Assembly (NCBI RefSeq): GCF_021739485.1
Contig: NZ_JAJFNK010000008.1
Location: forward strand, 62,001 to 126,000
Origin: Alicyclobacillus tolerans
GTDB lineage: Bacteria > Bacillota > Bacilli > Alicyclobacillales > Alicyclobacillaceae
Length of the DNA: 64,000 nt
Direction of reading: 5' to 3'
Shown here in pieces: positions 1-10,103 of the stretch. The position numbers and the translations under genes are program-made. The stretch's first letter is position 1. Each line of letters starts with the position of its first letter. The notes under the pieces were generated by a model, which was not told where the DNA came from, did no database searches, and was given only the letters and a program-made list of their open reading frames with translations.

Positions 1-394
1 TGTTCACTACGACAATGGGCGACAAACCTTGGGCAAGCGCTTTTTGCAAAACAAATTTGGTCTGCGGCATCACGCCTTCGAACGCGTCGACGACTAGCAG
101 TACGCCGTCGACCATTTTGACAATCCGCTCGACTTCGCCGCTGAAGTCAGCGTGACCCGGGGTATCGACGATGTTGATTTTTACACCTTGGTATGGGATC
201 GCGGTGTTTTTCGCGAGAATGGTAATGCCGCGCTCGCGCTCGATGTCTCCGGAATCCATCGCTCGTTCTTCAATGTGCTCGTTGCTGCGGAACAGTCCGG
301 ACTGCCTCAACAGCTGATCGACCAGACTGGTCTTCCCGTGGTCGACGTGTGCCACGATGGCCACATTTCTAAGTTGACGGATGTTTTGGTCCAT
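1..394 (-). CDS. typA: TypA/BipA ribosome-associated GTPase, N-terminal part
   Basis: Only the first 131 codons are in the window; the gene runs off the left edge. The translated start is [20 protein letters not shown], followed by the P-loop GKTT (residues 20-23), the switch I motif RGITI and the G3 motif DTPGH. This order with this N-terminus is typical of TypA/BipA, a translational GTPase of the EF-G family that binds the ribosome under stress and in the cold. The ATG at 392-394 is preceded by a purine-rich GAGGGAGAG ribosome site. It is transcribed away from rimP. LepA is less likely because of the N-terminal sequence. Confidence 0.93.
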   Translation of the reverse strand, partial: MDQNIRQLRNVAIVAHVDHGKTSLVDQLLRQSGLFRSNEHIEERAMDSGDIERERGITILAKNTAIPYQGVKINIVDTPGHADFSGEVERIVKMVDGVLLVVDAFEGVMPQTKFVLQKALAQGLSPIVVVN

Positions 395-681
395 GTCTCT
401 CCCTCTATCTGTACCCTTGAAGCGGGTTTTGCACCTGAATCCAACGGGTTTTTGGCGCAAGCCAAAACCTCGCCAGACACAACCGCCGGTCCGCGCAGGG
501 TTGATTTTTTGCTCTTTTTTCGCTTCATTAATAGTATGGCATGTGCACGTCGAAGTTCTACACGCGTTAATCAACATAACATGAGGCACGGAAATACGCA
601 ACGAATGGCGCGCGGAAATACGCATCAAAGCCGTCGCACAACCAAGGAATTTAGGAACGAATCACGAAGGAATGCGTCTTC

Positions 682-710
682 TTGCAGGGGTACGGCATTG
701 ATGATATACT
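682..710 (+). promoter_or_regulatory. Sigma-A promoter for the rimP-nusA-infB operon
   Basis: TTGCAG (682-687) and TATACT (705-710) are separated by 17 bases, upstream of the rimP leader hairpin. Confidence 0.65.
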
Positions 711-742
711 AAAAATGTTAGGCTTCGTATAGGTTGTGAGCG

Positions 743-764
743 AAGAGTGGGGAAACCCACTCTT
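743..764 (+). promoter_or_regulatory. rimP leader hairpin
   Basis: A nine-base-pair stem AAGAGTGGG/CCCACTCTT closed by a GAAA tetraloop lies about 80 bases before rimP. A short hairpin of this AGTGGG/CCCACT type in front of rimP is a recurring leader motif in Firmicutes; its function here is unknown. Confidence 0.6.
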
Positions 765-841
765 TGGTTTTATGAATGAGCGGACTGTTGTTGCGGGCCG
801 GCCGCCGGGTAAGTCACAGTACTTGGTTGGGAGGAAGTTTT

Positions 842-1315
842 GTGCCAAAAGAGCGAGTGACAGACATCGTGGAAAAACTGGCATTGCCTATCGTCGAAGC
901 CGAGGGGCTGGAACTGGTGGATGTCGAATACAAGAAGGAGGGAGCGAATTGGTTCCTTCGCGTGTTCATCGACAAACCCGATGGGGTGGATATTGATGAC
1001 TGCAGCCGGGTAAGTGAACAGTTGTCGGAGCGGTTGGACGAAGTGGACCCGATTCCTGCTGCTTACTTCTTGGAGGTGTCCTCGCCGGGCGCAGAACGCC
1101 CTTTAAAGAGACCTGAAGATTTTCTTCGGGCAGTCGGGCACAGCGTTCATGTCACCCTGTATGAACCCATTGACGGACAAAAAACTTTTGAAGGTATACT
1201 TACGGCCTACGAAGACGACTCCCTGACATTGGAGTACGACCGCAAAGGAGTCGAACGGAGCGTTCAGATTCCATCGGAAAAGGTGGCTTCAGCCAGGCTG
1301 GCCGTGGAATTTTGA
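842..1315 (+). CDS. rimP: Ribosome maturation factor RimP
   Basis: A 157-residue protein that assists maturation of the 30S ribosomal subunit. It contains the family signatures [10 protein letters not shown] near residue 25, the [15 protein letters not shown] stretch and the [11 protein letters not shown] motif near residue 83, followed by the Sm-like C-terminal domain. I chose the GTG at 842 because GGGAGGAAG sits 5-12 bases upstream and the product matches the normal RimP length; an in-frame upstream start at 776 would add an unlikely 22-residue tail from the leader. It is the first gene of the rimP-nusA-rnpM-ylxQ-infB-rbfA operon. Confidence 0.95.
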   Translation: MPKERVTDIVEKLALPIVEAEGLELVDVEYKKEGANWFLRVFIDKPDGVDIDDCSRVSEQLSERLDEVDPIPAAYFLEVSSPGAERPLKRPEDFLRAVGHSVHVTLYEPIDGQKTFEGILTAYEDDSLTLEYDRKGVERSVQIPSEKVASARLAVEF

Positions 1316-1350
1316 GGTTTTGCTGAAGCGAAAGGGGGAGAAACCGTTCA

Positions 1351-2475
1351 ATGAATGTAGATTTTATTGACGCGCTGGAACAATTGGAGCGAGAAAAGGG
1401 CATTGACAAAGATACCTTGATTGAAGCTATTGAGGCCGCGCTGATCTCTGGGTATAAGCGTAATTTTAATTCCGCAGCCAACGTTCGAGTGCAGATACGC
1501 CGGGATACTGGGGAGGTTACGGTATTCGCCAGAAAGACGGTTGTGGAAGAACCTTCAGATACCCGGTTGGAGATATCCTTGGATGCTGCTTTGGACATGA
1601 ATCCGACGTACCGGGTCGGCGACGTCGTGGAAATTGAGGTGACTCCGCGCGACTTTGGACGCATCGCGGCTCAGACGGCGAAACAGGTCGTGACACAGCG
1701 CATTCGTGAAGCTGAACGTTCCATAATTTATAGCAAATTTGTGGATCGCGCGGAAGACATTGTGACAGGTGTCGTGCAGCGGCAAGATGCGCGGATGACC
1801 TATATCGATCTCGGTCAAACCGAAGCGGTGTTGCCGCTGGCTGAACAGATGCCCACGGATAAGTTTAAGCCCGGAGACCGCATCAAGGCGTTCATCACTC
1901 GAGTGGAGCGAACCACGAAGGGCCCGCAAGTGGTGCTTTCGCGAACTCATCCTGGGCTTTTAAAACGACTGTTTGAACTTGAGGTTCCGGAAATCTTTGA
2001 CGGTGTCGTGGAAATCAAGTCGGTGGCCCGCGAAGCGGGGTACCGGTCCAAGATTGCCGTCTATTCGCGCAACCTCGAAGTCGACCCAATTGGGGCGTGC
2101 GTTGGTGCTCGAGGCATGCGCGTGCAGGCCGTCGTCAACGAACTGGGCGGCGAAAAGATTGACATTGTGAAATTCAGCGACGACCCCGCAGAATTTGTAG
2201 CCAATGCGCTGTCTCCTGCGAAAGTCGTTGAGGTGCGCATCCTCGAGGATGAAAAAATTGCCCGCGCCATTGTTCCGGATTACCAGTTGTCCCTGGCTAT
2301 CGGCAAGGAGGGGCAAAACGCCCGGCTTGCGGCCAAGTTGACGAGCTGGAAAATCGACATCAAGAGCGAGACGCAAGCGGCAGAGCTCGGCATGTTTGGC
2401 CACATCACTAAAGAGGTGGAGGAAGAAGAGGAAGGGTTCGGGAGCTTATCCGCAGATTGGTTGAACGAACCTTAA
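1351..2475 (+). CDS. nusA: Transcription termination/antitermination factor NusA
   Basis: A 374-residue RNA-polymerase-binding protein that modulates pausing, termination and antitermination. The order is the N-terminal polymerase-binding domain (about 1-125), an S1 domain (about 135-200, with the stretch [10 protein letters not shown]), and two KH domains. The KH1 core [15 protein letters not shown] and the KH2 core [13 protein letters not shown] are both visible. The protein ends in an acidic EEEEE tail, like the short Firmicutes form without the E. coli C-terminal repeats. The ATG at 1351 follows AAGGGGGAG. It lies 35 bases after rimP. Confidence 0.97.
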   Translation: MNVDFIDALEQLEREKGIDKDTLIEAIEAALISGYKRNFNSAANVRVQIRRDTGEVTVFARKTVVEEPSDTRLEISLDAALDMNPTYRVGDVVEIEVTPRDFGRIAAQTAKQVVTQRIREAERSIIYSKFVDRAEDIVTGVVQRQDARMTYIDLGQTEAVLPLAEQMPTDKFKPGDRIKAFITRVERTTKGPQVVLSRTHPGLLKRLFELEVPEIFDGVVEIKSVAREAGYRSKIAVYSRNLEVDPIGACVGARGMRVQAVVNELGGEKIDIVKFSDDPAEFVANALSPAKVVEVRILEDEKIARAIVPDYQLSLAIGKEGQNARLAAKLTSWKIDIKSETQAAELGMFGHITKEVEEEEEGFGSLSADWLNEP

Positions 2476-2545
2476 GTCGTTTCCGAAACGAGGGCCGTTG
2501 CGAAACGCAAGCATAAGCCGTTTTGGTTGAAAGGGGGTCATTGGG

Positions 2546-2854
2546 ATGCAAAGTCAACGCAAGGTTCCACTGCGCAAGTGCGTGGGTTGTCAGGAGATGT
2601 TTCCAAAGAGGTCTTTGATCCGCGTTGTCCTGACGCCTGAAGGCGAGATTGTACTCGACCCGACAAGCAAGCGCAATGGCCGCGGCGCCTATTTGTGTCA
2701 AAATGTGTCGTGTTTGAAGGCTGCGCAAAAGCGCAAGTCGTTGGAGCGGTCTTTGAAAACATCCATCCCCGAAGCGTTGTATGACCAACTGGCTATGTCT
2801 TTACAGGAGGAGGTTGCACGTGGACAACACGCCCATACAGGCAACGAATTCTGA
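2546..2854 (+). CDS. rnpM: YlxR family protein (RnpM, RNase P modulator)
   Basis: A 102-residue basic protein with the two family motifs: KCVGCQEMFPKRSLIRVV near residue 11 and GRGAYLCQNVSCLKAAQKR near residue 46. YlxR proteins bind RNA; the B. subtilis protein has been renamed RnpM for its effect on RNase P (established for that species, inferred here). Four cysteines in two pairs are conserved. The ATG at 2546 has AAAGGGGGTC upstream. The 3' end overlaps ylxQ by 35 bases, so the two are probably translationally coupled. Confidence 0.92.
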   Translation: MQSQRKVPLRKCVGCQEMFPKRSLIRVVLTPEGEIVLDPTSKRNGRGAYLCQNVSCLKAAQKRKSLERSLKTSIPEALYDQLAMSLQEEVARGQHAHTGNEF

Positions 2855-3215
2855 CAAGACTCATGCTCCTTTGGCAAAGCGAAAATTGCTGGGCTTAATC
2901 GGCTTGGCAGTGGGTGCGCGCAAAGCGGTGCTCGGGAGCGACGCCGTCTTTGCAGCCATTTCGAGCCAATCGGCCAAGGCCGTGTTTCTGGCCACAGACG
3001 CGGGCGGAAACACTCAAAAGAAAATTCGCGACAAGTGCGCGTTTTATCATATAAGCCTTATCGAACGGTTTGAGCGGGGAGAGCTCGGCAAAGCGTGCGG
3101 ACGTGAACACATGGTTGCGGTGGCTGTGACCGACCCCGGGTTTGCAGCGAAAATGGCAGAGTACGCAGGGGAATACGGCGGGGGTGATGCTTTTGACGAA
3201 ACTTCGAGTGTATGA
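2820..3215 (+). CDS. ylxQ: YlxQ, L7Ae-family ribosomal-like protein
   Basis: A 131-residue member of the L7Ae/L30e kink-turn RNA-binding family. The core [20 protein letters not shown] and the following [16 protein letters not shown] are typical of YlxQ. The GTG at 2820 follows AGGAGGAGG within the end of rnpM. Compared with the usual roughly 100-residue protein it has an N-terminal tail of about 18 residues and a Gly/Asp-rich C-terminal tail. Its end overlaps the infB start by about 23 bases. Confidence 0.9.
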   Translation: MDNTPIQATNSDKTHAPLAKRKLLGLIGLAVGARKAVLGSDAVFAAISSQSAKAVFLATDAGGNTQKKIRDKCAFYHISLIERFERGELGKACGREHMVAVAVTDPGFAAKMAEYAGEYGGGDAFDETSSV

Positions 3216-6201
3216 GTACGCTAAACAACTGAACATGTCGAGTAAGGAAATCATTACGATTTTGAATCGGCTGGATGTCCCTGTTGCAAATCATATGAGC
3301 GTTATGGATGACCAGATGGTCACAAAGGTGGAACAGTTTTTCTCGGATGTGAAAAAGCGGGCTGCGCAGCGCCGTGCCACGGAAGTGGAACGCGAGTTGA
3401 AGGAAAAACAGCGCCAGAGGGAACGCGCCGCCCGGCAACTGGAAATGCAGCGCAACACCGAGGCCCGGCAAGGGGAACAGCGCCCGGAGCGAACCGGCGC
3501 TGCTGCTGGGCATGACAATCGGCAGGGAACACGCACTGAAAGCAGCACAAATGTGAGAACGGAGTATGGGAGAATGGGGACAAGGCCGCAACAAGAGGTG
3601 GCAACAACCGGTGCGCAACCTGCGCAATCAACCCGGGGGCAAGTGCAGCAATCCGGGGAACAACCGTCAGACAACGCGATGCGCGCTCAGACGCGCACGG
3701 CGGCACTGAGGAATGACTCCCAGACCGAAGAACGCGTGTTTCCAGGGCCAAACAACAACCAAGGTCAGGATAACAACGCGTCCCGCGGGGGTGACCGGGG
3801 AGGCGCGCCGAACCGACCGCGTTCGGACCGTCCTCATGGCGGGTATTCCAACAACGGCGACCGACCGCGCAGCAACGACCGACCGCAAGGAGCGGATCGG
3901 CCGCGCGGCGACCGCCCTTATGGGAGCGGACAACAGGGTACGGGCGATCGGCGGAGCAGCAATTCCGGTTCCGACAACCGCGGGGGTGGTCAGCGCTTTG
4001 GGCAAGACCGTCCTTCGGGAGGCGGAGGCAATCGGCCAGGCGGGGACCGCAATGACCGTCGAGGTTCCTACGGCGGCGGTGGACGTCCGGGAGGCGGAGG
4101 TCAACAATCCGGAGGCTACAGTTCCGACCGCAGGGGGCCTGCCGGCGGCGGCGGACGTCCAGGCGGCGGCTTCGGCGGTCGCAGCGATTCCCGCGGTCCA
4201 AGACCGGGTGGAGCAGGAGCTGGCAGTGGACGCCCCGGCGGGAACCGAGGGGGTCAAACGGGCGGTTCTGTCTTGGCCATTCAAAGCAAACCGTCGGCTG
4301 CAAACGCGCCGCGCAAGGATAAGGATAAAACCCGCGGCAACGATTTTAACCGCGATCGCAAGGAACGCTTTAACGAAGACAAACTGAGGCCGGGCTCACG
4401 CCGTCGGCCGGGTGGAGGCAACCGCACCGAAGTGAAGCGGCCGGAGTATCCCACCAAGGTGACGGTAGAAGGGCCGATGACGGTCGGTGACTTTGCCAAG
4501 GCCCTGCGCCGTGAAGCATCGGAGATCATCAAAAAGTTGTTGTTCCTCGGCATCATGGCGACCATTAACCAGGACATTGAGACCGAGGCCATGGAACTGA
4601 TTGCGGGCGAATACGGAGTCGAACTGACCATTTTGGAACCCGTAGACGAAGAAGCCGTGGATATGCTCATTGAGGAGGAAGACCCCTCTTTGCAGATGTC
4701 CCGACCGCCTGTCGTGACGATTATGGGTCACGTCGATCACGGCAAGACGACGCTGCTTGACGCCATTCGCTCCAGTAAGGTGACAGCGACCGAAGCGGGA
4801 GGCATTACTCAGCACATCGGCGCCTACCAAGTAGAGGCGGGCGGCCGCCTTATCACGTTCCTGGATACCCCTGGTCACGAAGCGTTCACGACGATGCGTG
4901 CCCGGGGTGCTCAAGTCACGGACGTGACCATTTTGGTGGTGGCTGCTGACGACGGCGTAATGCCGCAAACCATTGAAGCCATTAACCACGCCAAGGCGGC
5001 GAATGTGCCGATTATCGTGGCCGTCAATAAGATCGACAAGCCAGACGCCAATCCGGACCGGGTGAAGCAGGAACTGACGCAGTATGGCCTGGTCTCTGAG
5101 GAGTGGGGCGGAGATACGGTGTTTGTTGAGGTATCCGCTTTGCGTCAGCAAAACCTGGAATCACTGCTGGAGATGGTACTTCTCGTCGCCGACATGCAGG
5201 AAGTCAAGGCCAACCCGGAAGGGCGGCCGCGCGGCACGGTCATTGAGGCGAAACTGGACAAAGGCAGAGGCCCTGTGGCGACGGTGTTGGTACAAAACGG
5301 CACCTTAAAAGTGGGCGACATTGTTGTGGCGGGGACGACTTTTGGCCGCGTCCGTGCCATGGTCAACGACCTGGGCAAGCGGTTGAAGTCGGCCGGTCCG
5401 TCCACTCCGGTGGAGATTCAGGGCTTGGGCGACGTGCCGAGCGCTGGAGACCTGTTCGTCGTTTACGACGACGAACGGCCTGCGCGCAACCTGGTGCAAA
5501 AGCGCCTGAACCGCGAACGGGCAGAGCAGATGCAGCAGACCTCGAGAGTCACGCTGGACGATTTGTACCGCCAGATCAAGGAAGGCAATGTCAAAGAGCT
5601 CAACGTCATTGTCAAGGCGGACGTCCAAGGTTCAGTCGAAGCTCTGGTTCAATCCATCGAAAAGATCGAAGTGGAAGGCGTGCGTGTGAAGGTCATCCAC
5701 AAGGGCGCCGGCGCGATTACGGAGTCTGACGTCGCTTTGGCAAGCGCCTCGAACGCCATCATCATCGGCTTCAGTGTGCGGCCAGATGTCAATGCCAAGC
5801 GCGCAGCGGAAGCGGAAAAGGTCGACATTCGGCTGTATCGCGTGATCTACAACGTGATCGAAGAACTCCAATCGGCCATGAAGGGCATGTTGGATCCGGA
5901 ATACAAGGAAGTGACGCTCGGCCATGCCGAAGTCCGGGACGTGTTCCACATTTCGAAGATTGGAACTGTCGCAGGCTGCTATGTAACCGAGGGCAAAATC
6001 ACCCGCGATGCGGAAGCGAGGGTGATTCGGGATGGAGTTGTCATCTACGAAGGCAGTCTGGAGTCGCTCAAGCGTTTTAAAGACGACGTGCGAGAGGTTG
6101 CAACCGGGTTCGAATGCGGCGTGACGCTGGAACGCTTCCAGGATCTGAAGGTGGGCGACGTCATCGAAGCCTTTAAAATGGAAGCCGTTAAGCCAAACTA
6201 A
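3193..6201 (+). CDS. infB: Translation initiation factor IF-2
   Basis: A GTPase of about 1,002 residues that places initiator fMet-tRNA on the 30S subunit. Domains in order: a small IF2_N helical domain (about 1-55), a charged segment, a long Gly/Arg/Asp/Ser-rich segment (about 150-400), a second IF2_N domain, the GTPase with GHVDHGKTT near residue 511, DTPGHEAF and NKID, and domains II-IV to the end. The start is probably the TTG at 3193, with GGGGGTGA just upstream; an ATG at 3187 would add two residues. The low-complexity segment is much longer than the short lysine-rich linker usual in Bacillus IF2. Confidence 0.96.
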   Translation: MTKLRVYEYAKQLNMSSKEIITILNRLDVPVANHMSVMDDQMVTKVEQFFSDVKKRAAQRRATEVERELKEKQRQRERAARQLEMQRNTEARQGEQRPERTGAAAGHDNRQGTRTESSTNVRTEYGRMGTRPQQEVATTGAQPAQSTRGQVQQSGEQPSDNAMRAQTRTAALRNDSQTEERVFPGPNNNQGQDNNASRGGDRGGAPNRPRSDRPHGGYSNNGDRPRSNDRPQGADRPRGDRPYGSGQQGTGDRRSSNSGSDNRGGGQRFGQDRPSGGGGNRPGGDRNDRRGSYGGGGRPGGGGQQSGGYSSDRRGPAGGGGRPGGGFGGRSDSRGPRPGGAGAGSGRPGGNRGGQTGGSVLAIQSKPSAANAPRKDKDKTRGNDFNRDRKERFNEDKLRPGSRRRPGGGNRTEVKRPEYPTKVTVEGPMTVGDFAKALRREASEIIKKLLFLGIMATINQDIETEAMELIAGEYGVELTILEPVDEEAVDMLIEEEDPSLQMSRPPVVTIMGHVDHGKTTLLDAIRSSKVTATEAGGITQHIGAYQVEAGGRLITFLDTPGHEAFTTMRARGAQVTDVTILVVAADDGVMPQTIEAINHAKAANVPIIVAVNKIDKPDANPDRVKQELTQYGLVSEEWGGDTVFVEVSALRQQNLESLLEMVLLVADMQEVKANPEGRPRGTVIEAKLDKGRGPVATVLVQNGTLKVGDIVVAGTTFGRVRAMVNDLGKRLKSAGPSTPVEIQGLGDVPSAGDLFVVYDDERPARNLVQKRLNRERAEQMQQTSRVTLDDLYRQIKEGNVKELNVIVKADVQGSVEALVQSIEKIEVEGVRVKVIHKGAGAITESDVALASASNAIIIGFSVRPDVNAKRAAEAEKVDIRLYRVIYNVIEELQSAMKGMLDPEYKEVTLGHAEVRDVFHISKIGTVAGCYVTEGKITRDAEARVIRDGVVIYEGSLESLKRFKDDVREVATGFECGVTLERFQDLKVGDVIEAFKMEAVKPN

Positions 6202-6241
6202 CTCGGAATTCACCACTTGAGTGCAAGGGAGGCGGTCAACT

Positions 6242-6643
6242 GTGTCACGAATCCGCGCTCAACGCGTCGCTGAACAAATGAAAAAAGAGATTGCGGAATT
6301 GATCCGCACGGAGTTGAAAGACCCAGGATTGGGCTTTATCACAGTCACTCGCGTCGAGTTGACGAGCGACCTGCAACATGCCAAGGTGTACGCCAGCGTT
6401 CTTGGCGATCGCGATGCCAAGGTCCACACGATGGATGCCCTAACCCGGGCGGCAGGATTTTTGCGCGGGGAGGTCAGCCGTCGACTCCGGATGCGAATGA
6501 CGCCGGACATGGTGTTTAAGTTGGACGAATCTGGGGAATACAGCGCTCACATCGAAACGGTGCTGCGCAAAATCAAAAGTTCGGGCGACGGCTTGTCTTC
6601 AGTGCAAGAGGATGTGGACGAATCCGCCGGACGGGGAGAATAA
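6242..6643 (+). CDS. rbfA: Ribosome-binding factor A
   Basis: A 133-residue KH-like protein that binds late 30S precursors near the 16S rRNA 5' helix. Recognised by SRIRAQRVAEQMKKEIAELI at the N-terminus and by DLQHAKVYASVLGD and RRLRMRMTPDMVFKLDES further on. The GTG at 6242 has GGGAGGCGG at good spacing; another GTG at 6221 lacks one. It ends with an acidic tail. It directly follows infB, the usual position. Confidence 0.95.
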   Translation: MSRIRAQRVAEQMKKEIAELIRTELKDPGLGFITVTRVELTSDLQHAKVYASVLGDRDAKVHTMDALTRAAGFLRGEVSRRLRMRMTPDMVFKLDESGEYSAHIETVLRKIKSSGDGLSSVQEDVDESAGRGE

Positions 6644-6697
6644 CCAGATTTCGACCGGATGTTCTAGACCAGTTTTTTCACCAGGGGGGCAAAAGCC

Positions 6698-7699
6698 TTG
6701 AAAACGTGGGAACCCGCACCGCGCGAGCCGGAAAGTCTGACGCTGGTCAGCGACCGCTTGAAAGACGGGGATGACTGGCTCATTGTGACGCACGAAAGGC
6801 CGGACGGCGATGCCATCGGCAGTTCTCTGGCCGTGGCTCACATCCTGGCATCGCTCGGCAAGAAGTGGACTTTTTTGATTGCCGAGCCGCTGCCCGTGCG
6901 CTTTGGCTATTTGCCCATGGTGGATCGGGCCCAACTGATAAGCCGTTGCGACGCGCGTCAATACCGCCACGTGGTGGCGGTAGACTGCGCGGATATGCAG
7001 CGGTTTCAAGAGGTCGCGGCATTCATCGCAGGGGATGCCGAGATTGTAAACATCGACCACCATCGCACGAATCCCCGGTATGGAGTTGCCGCTATGGTCG
7101 ACGACCTGGCCGCGGCGACATGCGAATTGGTGTACCACGTGGCCAAAGCCCTGTCCGTGGTGTTCTCGCCGGAACTTGCGACCTGTTTATACACGGGCAT
7201 CCTCACGGATACGGGCGGATTCGCCCAGCCTAACACGACTCGCGAAGTGCACCAGATCGCCGCAGAGTTGTTGGGCTCCGGAGTTCAGCCTTACGATGTG
7301 GCGGAGCCTGCGCTGGAGTCGCGCACGTGGGAACAAATGCACCTTTTGCAGATGGCCTTGGCAAACTTGACCGTTTCTTCGGATGGGCGGTATGCCGCTT
7401 TGTACGTGACCCGCGGCATGATTGAAGGGGCAGGGGCGACAGACGACGACGTGGAAGGTCTGGTGGGATTTGCGCGCAGCATCGATACAGTCGAGGTCGG
7501 GCTGTTGTTCCGGGAACTCGCGGATTCCCGAATCAAGGTGTCTTTGCGGTCTAAGCGGCGCGTAGATGTTTCCAAAATTGCCCAACAATTCGGCGGCGGC
7601 GGGCACACTCGTGCGGCTGGATGCACCGTGAACGGACCGCTGGGCGAAGCGATGGACGCGGTCTCGGAGCAAGTCGAAATCGCTCTGTCGGAGGCGTAA
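6698..7699 (+). CDS. nrnA: DHH/DHHA1 phosphoesterase, NrnA-like nanoRNase/pAp phosphatase
   Basis: A 333-residue DHH-family enzyme. The metal-binding motifs are THERPDGDAIGSS (about 31-42), VDCAD (near 94), NIDHHRTNP (near 118) and the DHHA1 motif GGGGHTRAAG (near 298). NrnA enzymes degrade short RNA oligonucleotides and 3'-phosphoadenosine 5'-phosphate. Its place between rbfA and truB is the same as in many Firmicutes. The TTG at 6698 follows AGGGGGGC. The next gene, truB, starts three bases after its stop, so the two share a transcript. Confidence 0.93.
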   Translation: MKTWEPAPREPESLTLVSDRLKDGDDWLIVTHERPDGDAIGSSLAVAHILASLGKKWTFLIAEPLPVRFGYLPMVDRAQLISRCDARQYRHVVAVDCADMQRFQEVAAFIAGDAEIVNIDHHRTNPRYGVAAMVDDLAAATCELVYHVAKALSVVFSPELATCLYTGILTDTGGFAQPNTTREVHQIAAELLGSGVQPYDVAEPALESRTWEQMHLLQMALANLTVSSDGRYAALYVTRGMIEGAGATDDDVEGLVGFARSIDTVEVGLLFRELADSRIKVSLRSKRRVDVSKIAQQFGGGGHTRAAGCTVNGPLGEAMDAVSEQVEIALSEA

Positions 7700-7702
7700 T
7701 TT

Positions 7703-8611
7703 GTGGCATTGCACGGAGTTTTAGTATTGGACAAACCTGCAGGGATGACCTCGCACGACGTAGTCAACCGGGTTCGCCGCAAACTCGGCGTCCGCAAGGT
7801 CGGGCACGCGGGGACACTCGATCCCGATGCAACCGGAGTGCTGGTGCTGTGCGTCGGAGATGCGACGAGACTGTTGGAATTTGCCGGAGCGGACGACAAA
7901 GAATACATCGGACAAGCTGTCTTTGGTCGTCAAACCGATACCGACGATGCCAGTGGGCGGACCCTTTTGCAACAGGACGCGAGTTTGTTGCGCGAGTCCG
8001 AGGTCGTTCAGGCGGCAGACGCTTTCCTCGGTGTCATCGAGCAGCGTCCGCCGGTCTATTCGGCGGTGCACGTTCAAGGTAAAAGGGCGCATGAACTGGC
8101 TCGAGCCGGCCAATCCGTCGAACTTCCTGTCCGTACAATACATATTTATAGTTTTGAAGTTCTCTCCTTTCAACCAGGTCCGGAAGCTGTGAGTGAGTTT
8201 CGAACGGCGTGTTCAAAAGGAACCTATATCCGCTCGTTGTGCAGGGATTGGGGAGACATGTGCGGTGTTCCTGCACACATGGGTCGGCTGCGCCGCGTGC
8301 GTTCGGGTCATTTTGGCTTGGATGAAGCCGTAACACTGGAACAGTTTGAAAACACCTTGTCTCCGGAAACCATGCTGCAATCGCCTGCAGCCGCATTGCG
8401 CGGCATGCCAAAGGTTCAGGTTACGCAGGCACAGGCGCTGCGCTTGGCGCAGGGACAAAGCATTGAGCGGGAAGTGGATGAGCCAGGAATTGCAGCCCCG
8501 CTGGCTGCAGTGTTTGATGCAAAGCGGGAGTTGATTGCAGTGGTCGAAGTACAAGCAGGTCCCAAGCCCATTTTGAAGCCAAAAAAAGTTTTTTGGAAAA
8601 GGGAGCCGTAA
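7703..8611 (+). CDS. truB: tRNA pseudouridine-55 synthase
   Basis: A 302-residue enzyme that makes pseudouridine at position 55 of the tRNA T-loop. The N-terminal VLDKPAGMTSHDVVNRVR and the catalytic loop HAGTLDPDATGVLVLCVG (catalytic Asp near residue 39) are diagnostic, and the CSKGTYIRSL motif is present. The start is GTG at 7703 with TCGGAGG overlapping the end of nrnA. It is followed three bases later by ribF, the conserved pairing. Confidence 0.96.
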   Translation: MALHGVLVLDKPAGMTSHDVVNRVRRKLGVRKVGHAGTLDPDATGVLVLCVGDATRLLEFAGADDKEYIGQAVFGRQTDTDDASGRTLLQQDASLLRESEVVQAADAFLGVIEQRPPVYSAVHVQGKRAHELARAGQSVELPVRTIHIYSFEVLSFQPGPEAVSEFRTACSKGTYIRSLCRDWGDMCGVPAHMGRLRRVRSGHFGLDEAVTLEQFENTLSPETMLQSPAAALRGMPKVQVTQAQALRLAQGQSIEREVDEPGIAAPLAAVFDAKRELIAVVEVQAGPKPILKPKKVFWKREP

Positions 8612-8614
8612 CGT

Positions 8615-9553
8615 ATGGAAATCATTCGGTTGACAGGACGCCCGCCGAAAAACGCGAGTCCGCTGGTTTTGGCCATGGGAAAGTTTGACGGCGTACATAT
8701 TGGGCATCAATCCATTTTGCGGGTGGCCAAGGCGAAACCTGAATCCGCCGGATTGGCGGTAATGAGCTTCTGGCCGCATCCAGCGTGGGTGCTCCGTGGC
8801 AATGTGCAGTACGAGCGCGCCTTGACTCCATTCGCGGAGAAAGTGAAACTGCTGCAGTCGTTTGGAGTCGATACGCTGTACGACGTTCGTTTTTCTCGCG
8901 ACTTTGCATCGACGTCGGCGGAACAATTCGTATTTGAACACCTTGGGCAGCTCAATTTAAAAAGCATTGTCGTCGGAGAGGACTATCACTTTGGTCAAGG
9001 CGGCAAGGCCGGAGTGAGTGAGCTGAAAGCGTATTGCCAAGCCTTAGGCGTACCGGTTACCGTGGTCAGCCACGTAGAGGAGAACGGCGTTAAAGTCAGC
9101 AGCTCGCAAGTCCGCAAGCACCTTGCCAACGGTCGCGTCGAAGCGGCAGAAGCCCTCTTGGGCCGTCCTTACACGGTGACCGCTGCGATTGAACACGGTG
9201 CGGCCCGGGGCAGAACACTCGGTTTTCCAACGGCCAACCTGGAGGACACGGGAGAATACGTGATGCCAAAGGCCGGGGTTTATGCCATCTCGGCTTCGAT
9301 TGCTGAGGAAGGGTCGGAAGCAGTGGAAAACTGGTTTGGCGTGCTCAATGCCGGGACCCGCCCGACCGTGGACGGCGAGAGTTTCAAACTGGAGGCGCAC
9401 TTGTTTGGATTTTCCGGGGATTTGTATGGGAAAATACTGCGGGTTTCCTTTTTGCGGCGCGTTCGGGACGAAGTGAAGTTTGCCGGACTTGACGAGTTAA
9501 AGGCACAGATTCACAAAGACGTCGCGACCGTCAAAGAGATGCTTGGAATGTAG
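8615..9553 (+). CDS. ribF: Bifunctional riboflavin kinase/FAD synthetase
   Basis: A 312-residue enzyme that phosphorylates riboflavin to FMN and adenylates FMN to FAD. The N-terminal nucleotidyltransferase has GKFDGVHIGHQ (near 22) and the C-terminal flavokinase has GAARGRTLGFPTANL (near 195) and LNAGTRPTVDG. The gene ends with codons for Met-Leu-Gly-Met; the same bases recur twice downstream (see the repeat at 9601-9646). The ATG at 8615 follows AAAGGGAG. Confidence 0.96.
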   Translation: MEIIRLTGRPPKNASPLVLAMGKFDGVHIGHQSILRVAKAKPESAGLAVMSFWPHPAWVLRGNVQYERALTPFAEKVKLLQSFGVDTLYDVRFSRDFASTSAEQFVFEHLGQLNLKSIVVGEDYHFGQGGKAGVSELKAYCQALGVPVTVVSHVEENGVKVSSSQVRKHLANGRVEAAEALLGRPYTVTAAIEHGAARGRTLGFPTANLEDTGEYVMPKAGVYAISASIAEEGSEAVENWFGVLNAGTRPTVDGESFKLEAHLFGFSGDLYGKILRVSFLRRVRDEVKFAGLDELKAQIHKDVATVKEMLGM

Positions 9554-9600
9554 TCCAGTGGATGAATGCACGCAAGGCGTTTGAGGTCCGTTGAACGAGG

Positions 9601-9646
9601 CAGGATGCTTGGAATGTAGGGAACAGGATGCTTGGAATGTCGGGAA
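9601..9646 (+). repeat. 23-bp tandem repeat copying the ribF 3' end
   Basis: Two 23-base units (9601-9623 and 9624-9646) differ at one base. Each contains GATGCTTGGAATGT, which also forms the last codons of ribF at 9538-9553. Three copies therefore lie within about 100 bases, just before the rpsO promoter. Confidence 0.85.
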
Positions 9647-9647
9647 T

Positions 9648-9676
9648 TTGTTGATGCACCCGGTTTATGCTATAAT
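9648..9676 (+). promoter_or_regulatory. Sigma-A promoter of rpsO
   Basis: TTGTTG (9648-9653) and a consensus TATAAT (9671-9676) are spaced by 17 bases. A leader of roughly 125 bases follows, long enough for S15 autoregulation as in other bacteria (inference). Confidence 0.75.
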
Positions 9677-9805
9677 TTCTTCATCTCGCATACAGGAAGC
9701 CATACGAAACGTACTCGCGGGAAGAACTGCACCGTGGATTCGCGTCCCTCCAACGCCTTCTCCGGTTCAGGGATAGGCTTCGCAATCAAAGGAGGATTTA
9801 CCTTC

Positions 9806-10072
9806 GTGTTAACGAATGAGCGCAAGAAAGAAATTTTGGAAAAGTTTCAAGTGCACCCAACCGATACCGGGTCTCCTGAAGTTCAAATCGCGATTCTGAC
9901 GGAACGCATTACGTACCTAACGGAGCACTTCCGGGTTCACAAAAAGGATCACCATTCACGCCGCGGTTTGTACAAGATGATTGGTCATCGCCGCAACCTG
10001 CTGAACTACCTTCGAAACAAAGACGTTAATCGCTACCGTGAATTGATTCAGGCATTGGGACTGCGTAAGTAA
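9806..10072 (+). CDS. rpsO: 30S ribosomal protein S15
   Basis: An 88-residue primary 16S rRNA-binding protein. The family core is clear: [38 protein letters not shown] and the C-terminal LIQALGLRK. The GTG at 9806 follows AAAGGAGG at about 9 bases. An in-frame reading that begins further upstream at 9632 is only leader sequence. It is followed by a strong terminator and then by pnp, the common order. Confidence 0.97.
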   Translation: MLTNERKKEILEKFQVHPTDTGSPEVQIAILTERITYLTEHFRVHKKDHHSRRGLYKMIGHRRNLLNYLRNKDVNRYRELIQALGLRK

Positions 10073-10078
10073 AGAACC

Positions 10079-10103
10079 AGCGGGCTTCGGCCCGCTTGTT
10101 TTA
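10079..10103 (+). terminator. Intrinsic terminator after rpsO
   Basis: A seven-base-pair stem AGCGGGC/GCCCGCT closed by a TTCG tetraloop, followed by TTGTTTT. Confidence 0.85.

Larger units (their letters stand above)
395..841. other. Divergent intergenic region between typA and rimP
   Basis: This 447-base gap separates the diverging typA and rimP genes. It holds a small hairpin near 450-467 (TTTTGGC/GCCAAAA) in the typA leader, a sigma-A promoter at 682-710 and the rimP leader hairpin at 743-764. Open frames here lack convincing ribosome sites and I see no other gene. Confidence 0.7.

Noticed and set aside
3320..4303. Minus-strand frames opposite the IF2 low-complexity segment
   Set aside because: Long only because of the biased composition of infB; they lack ribosome sites and sensible domains.
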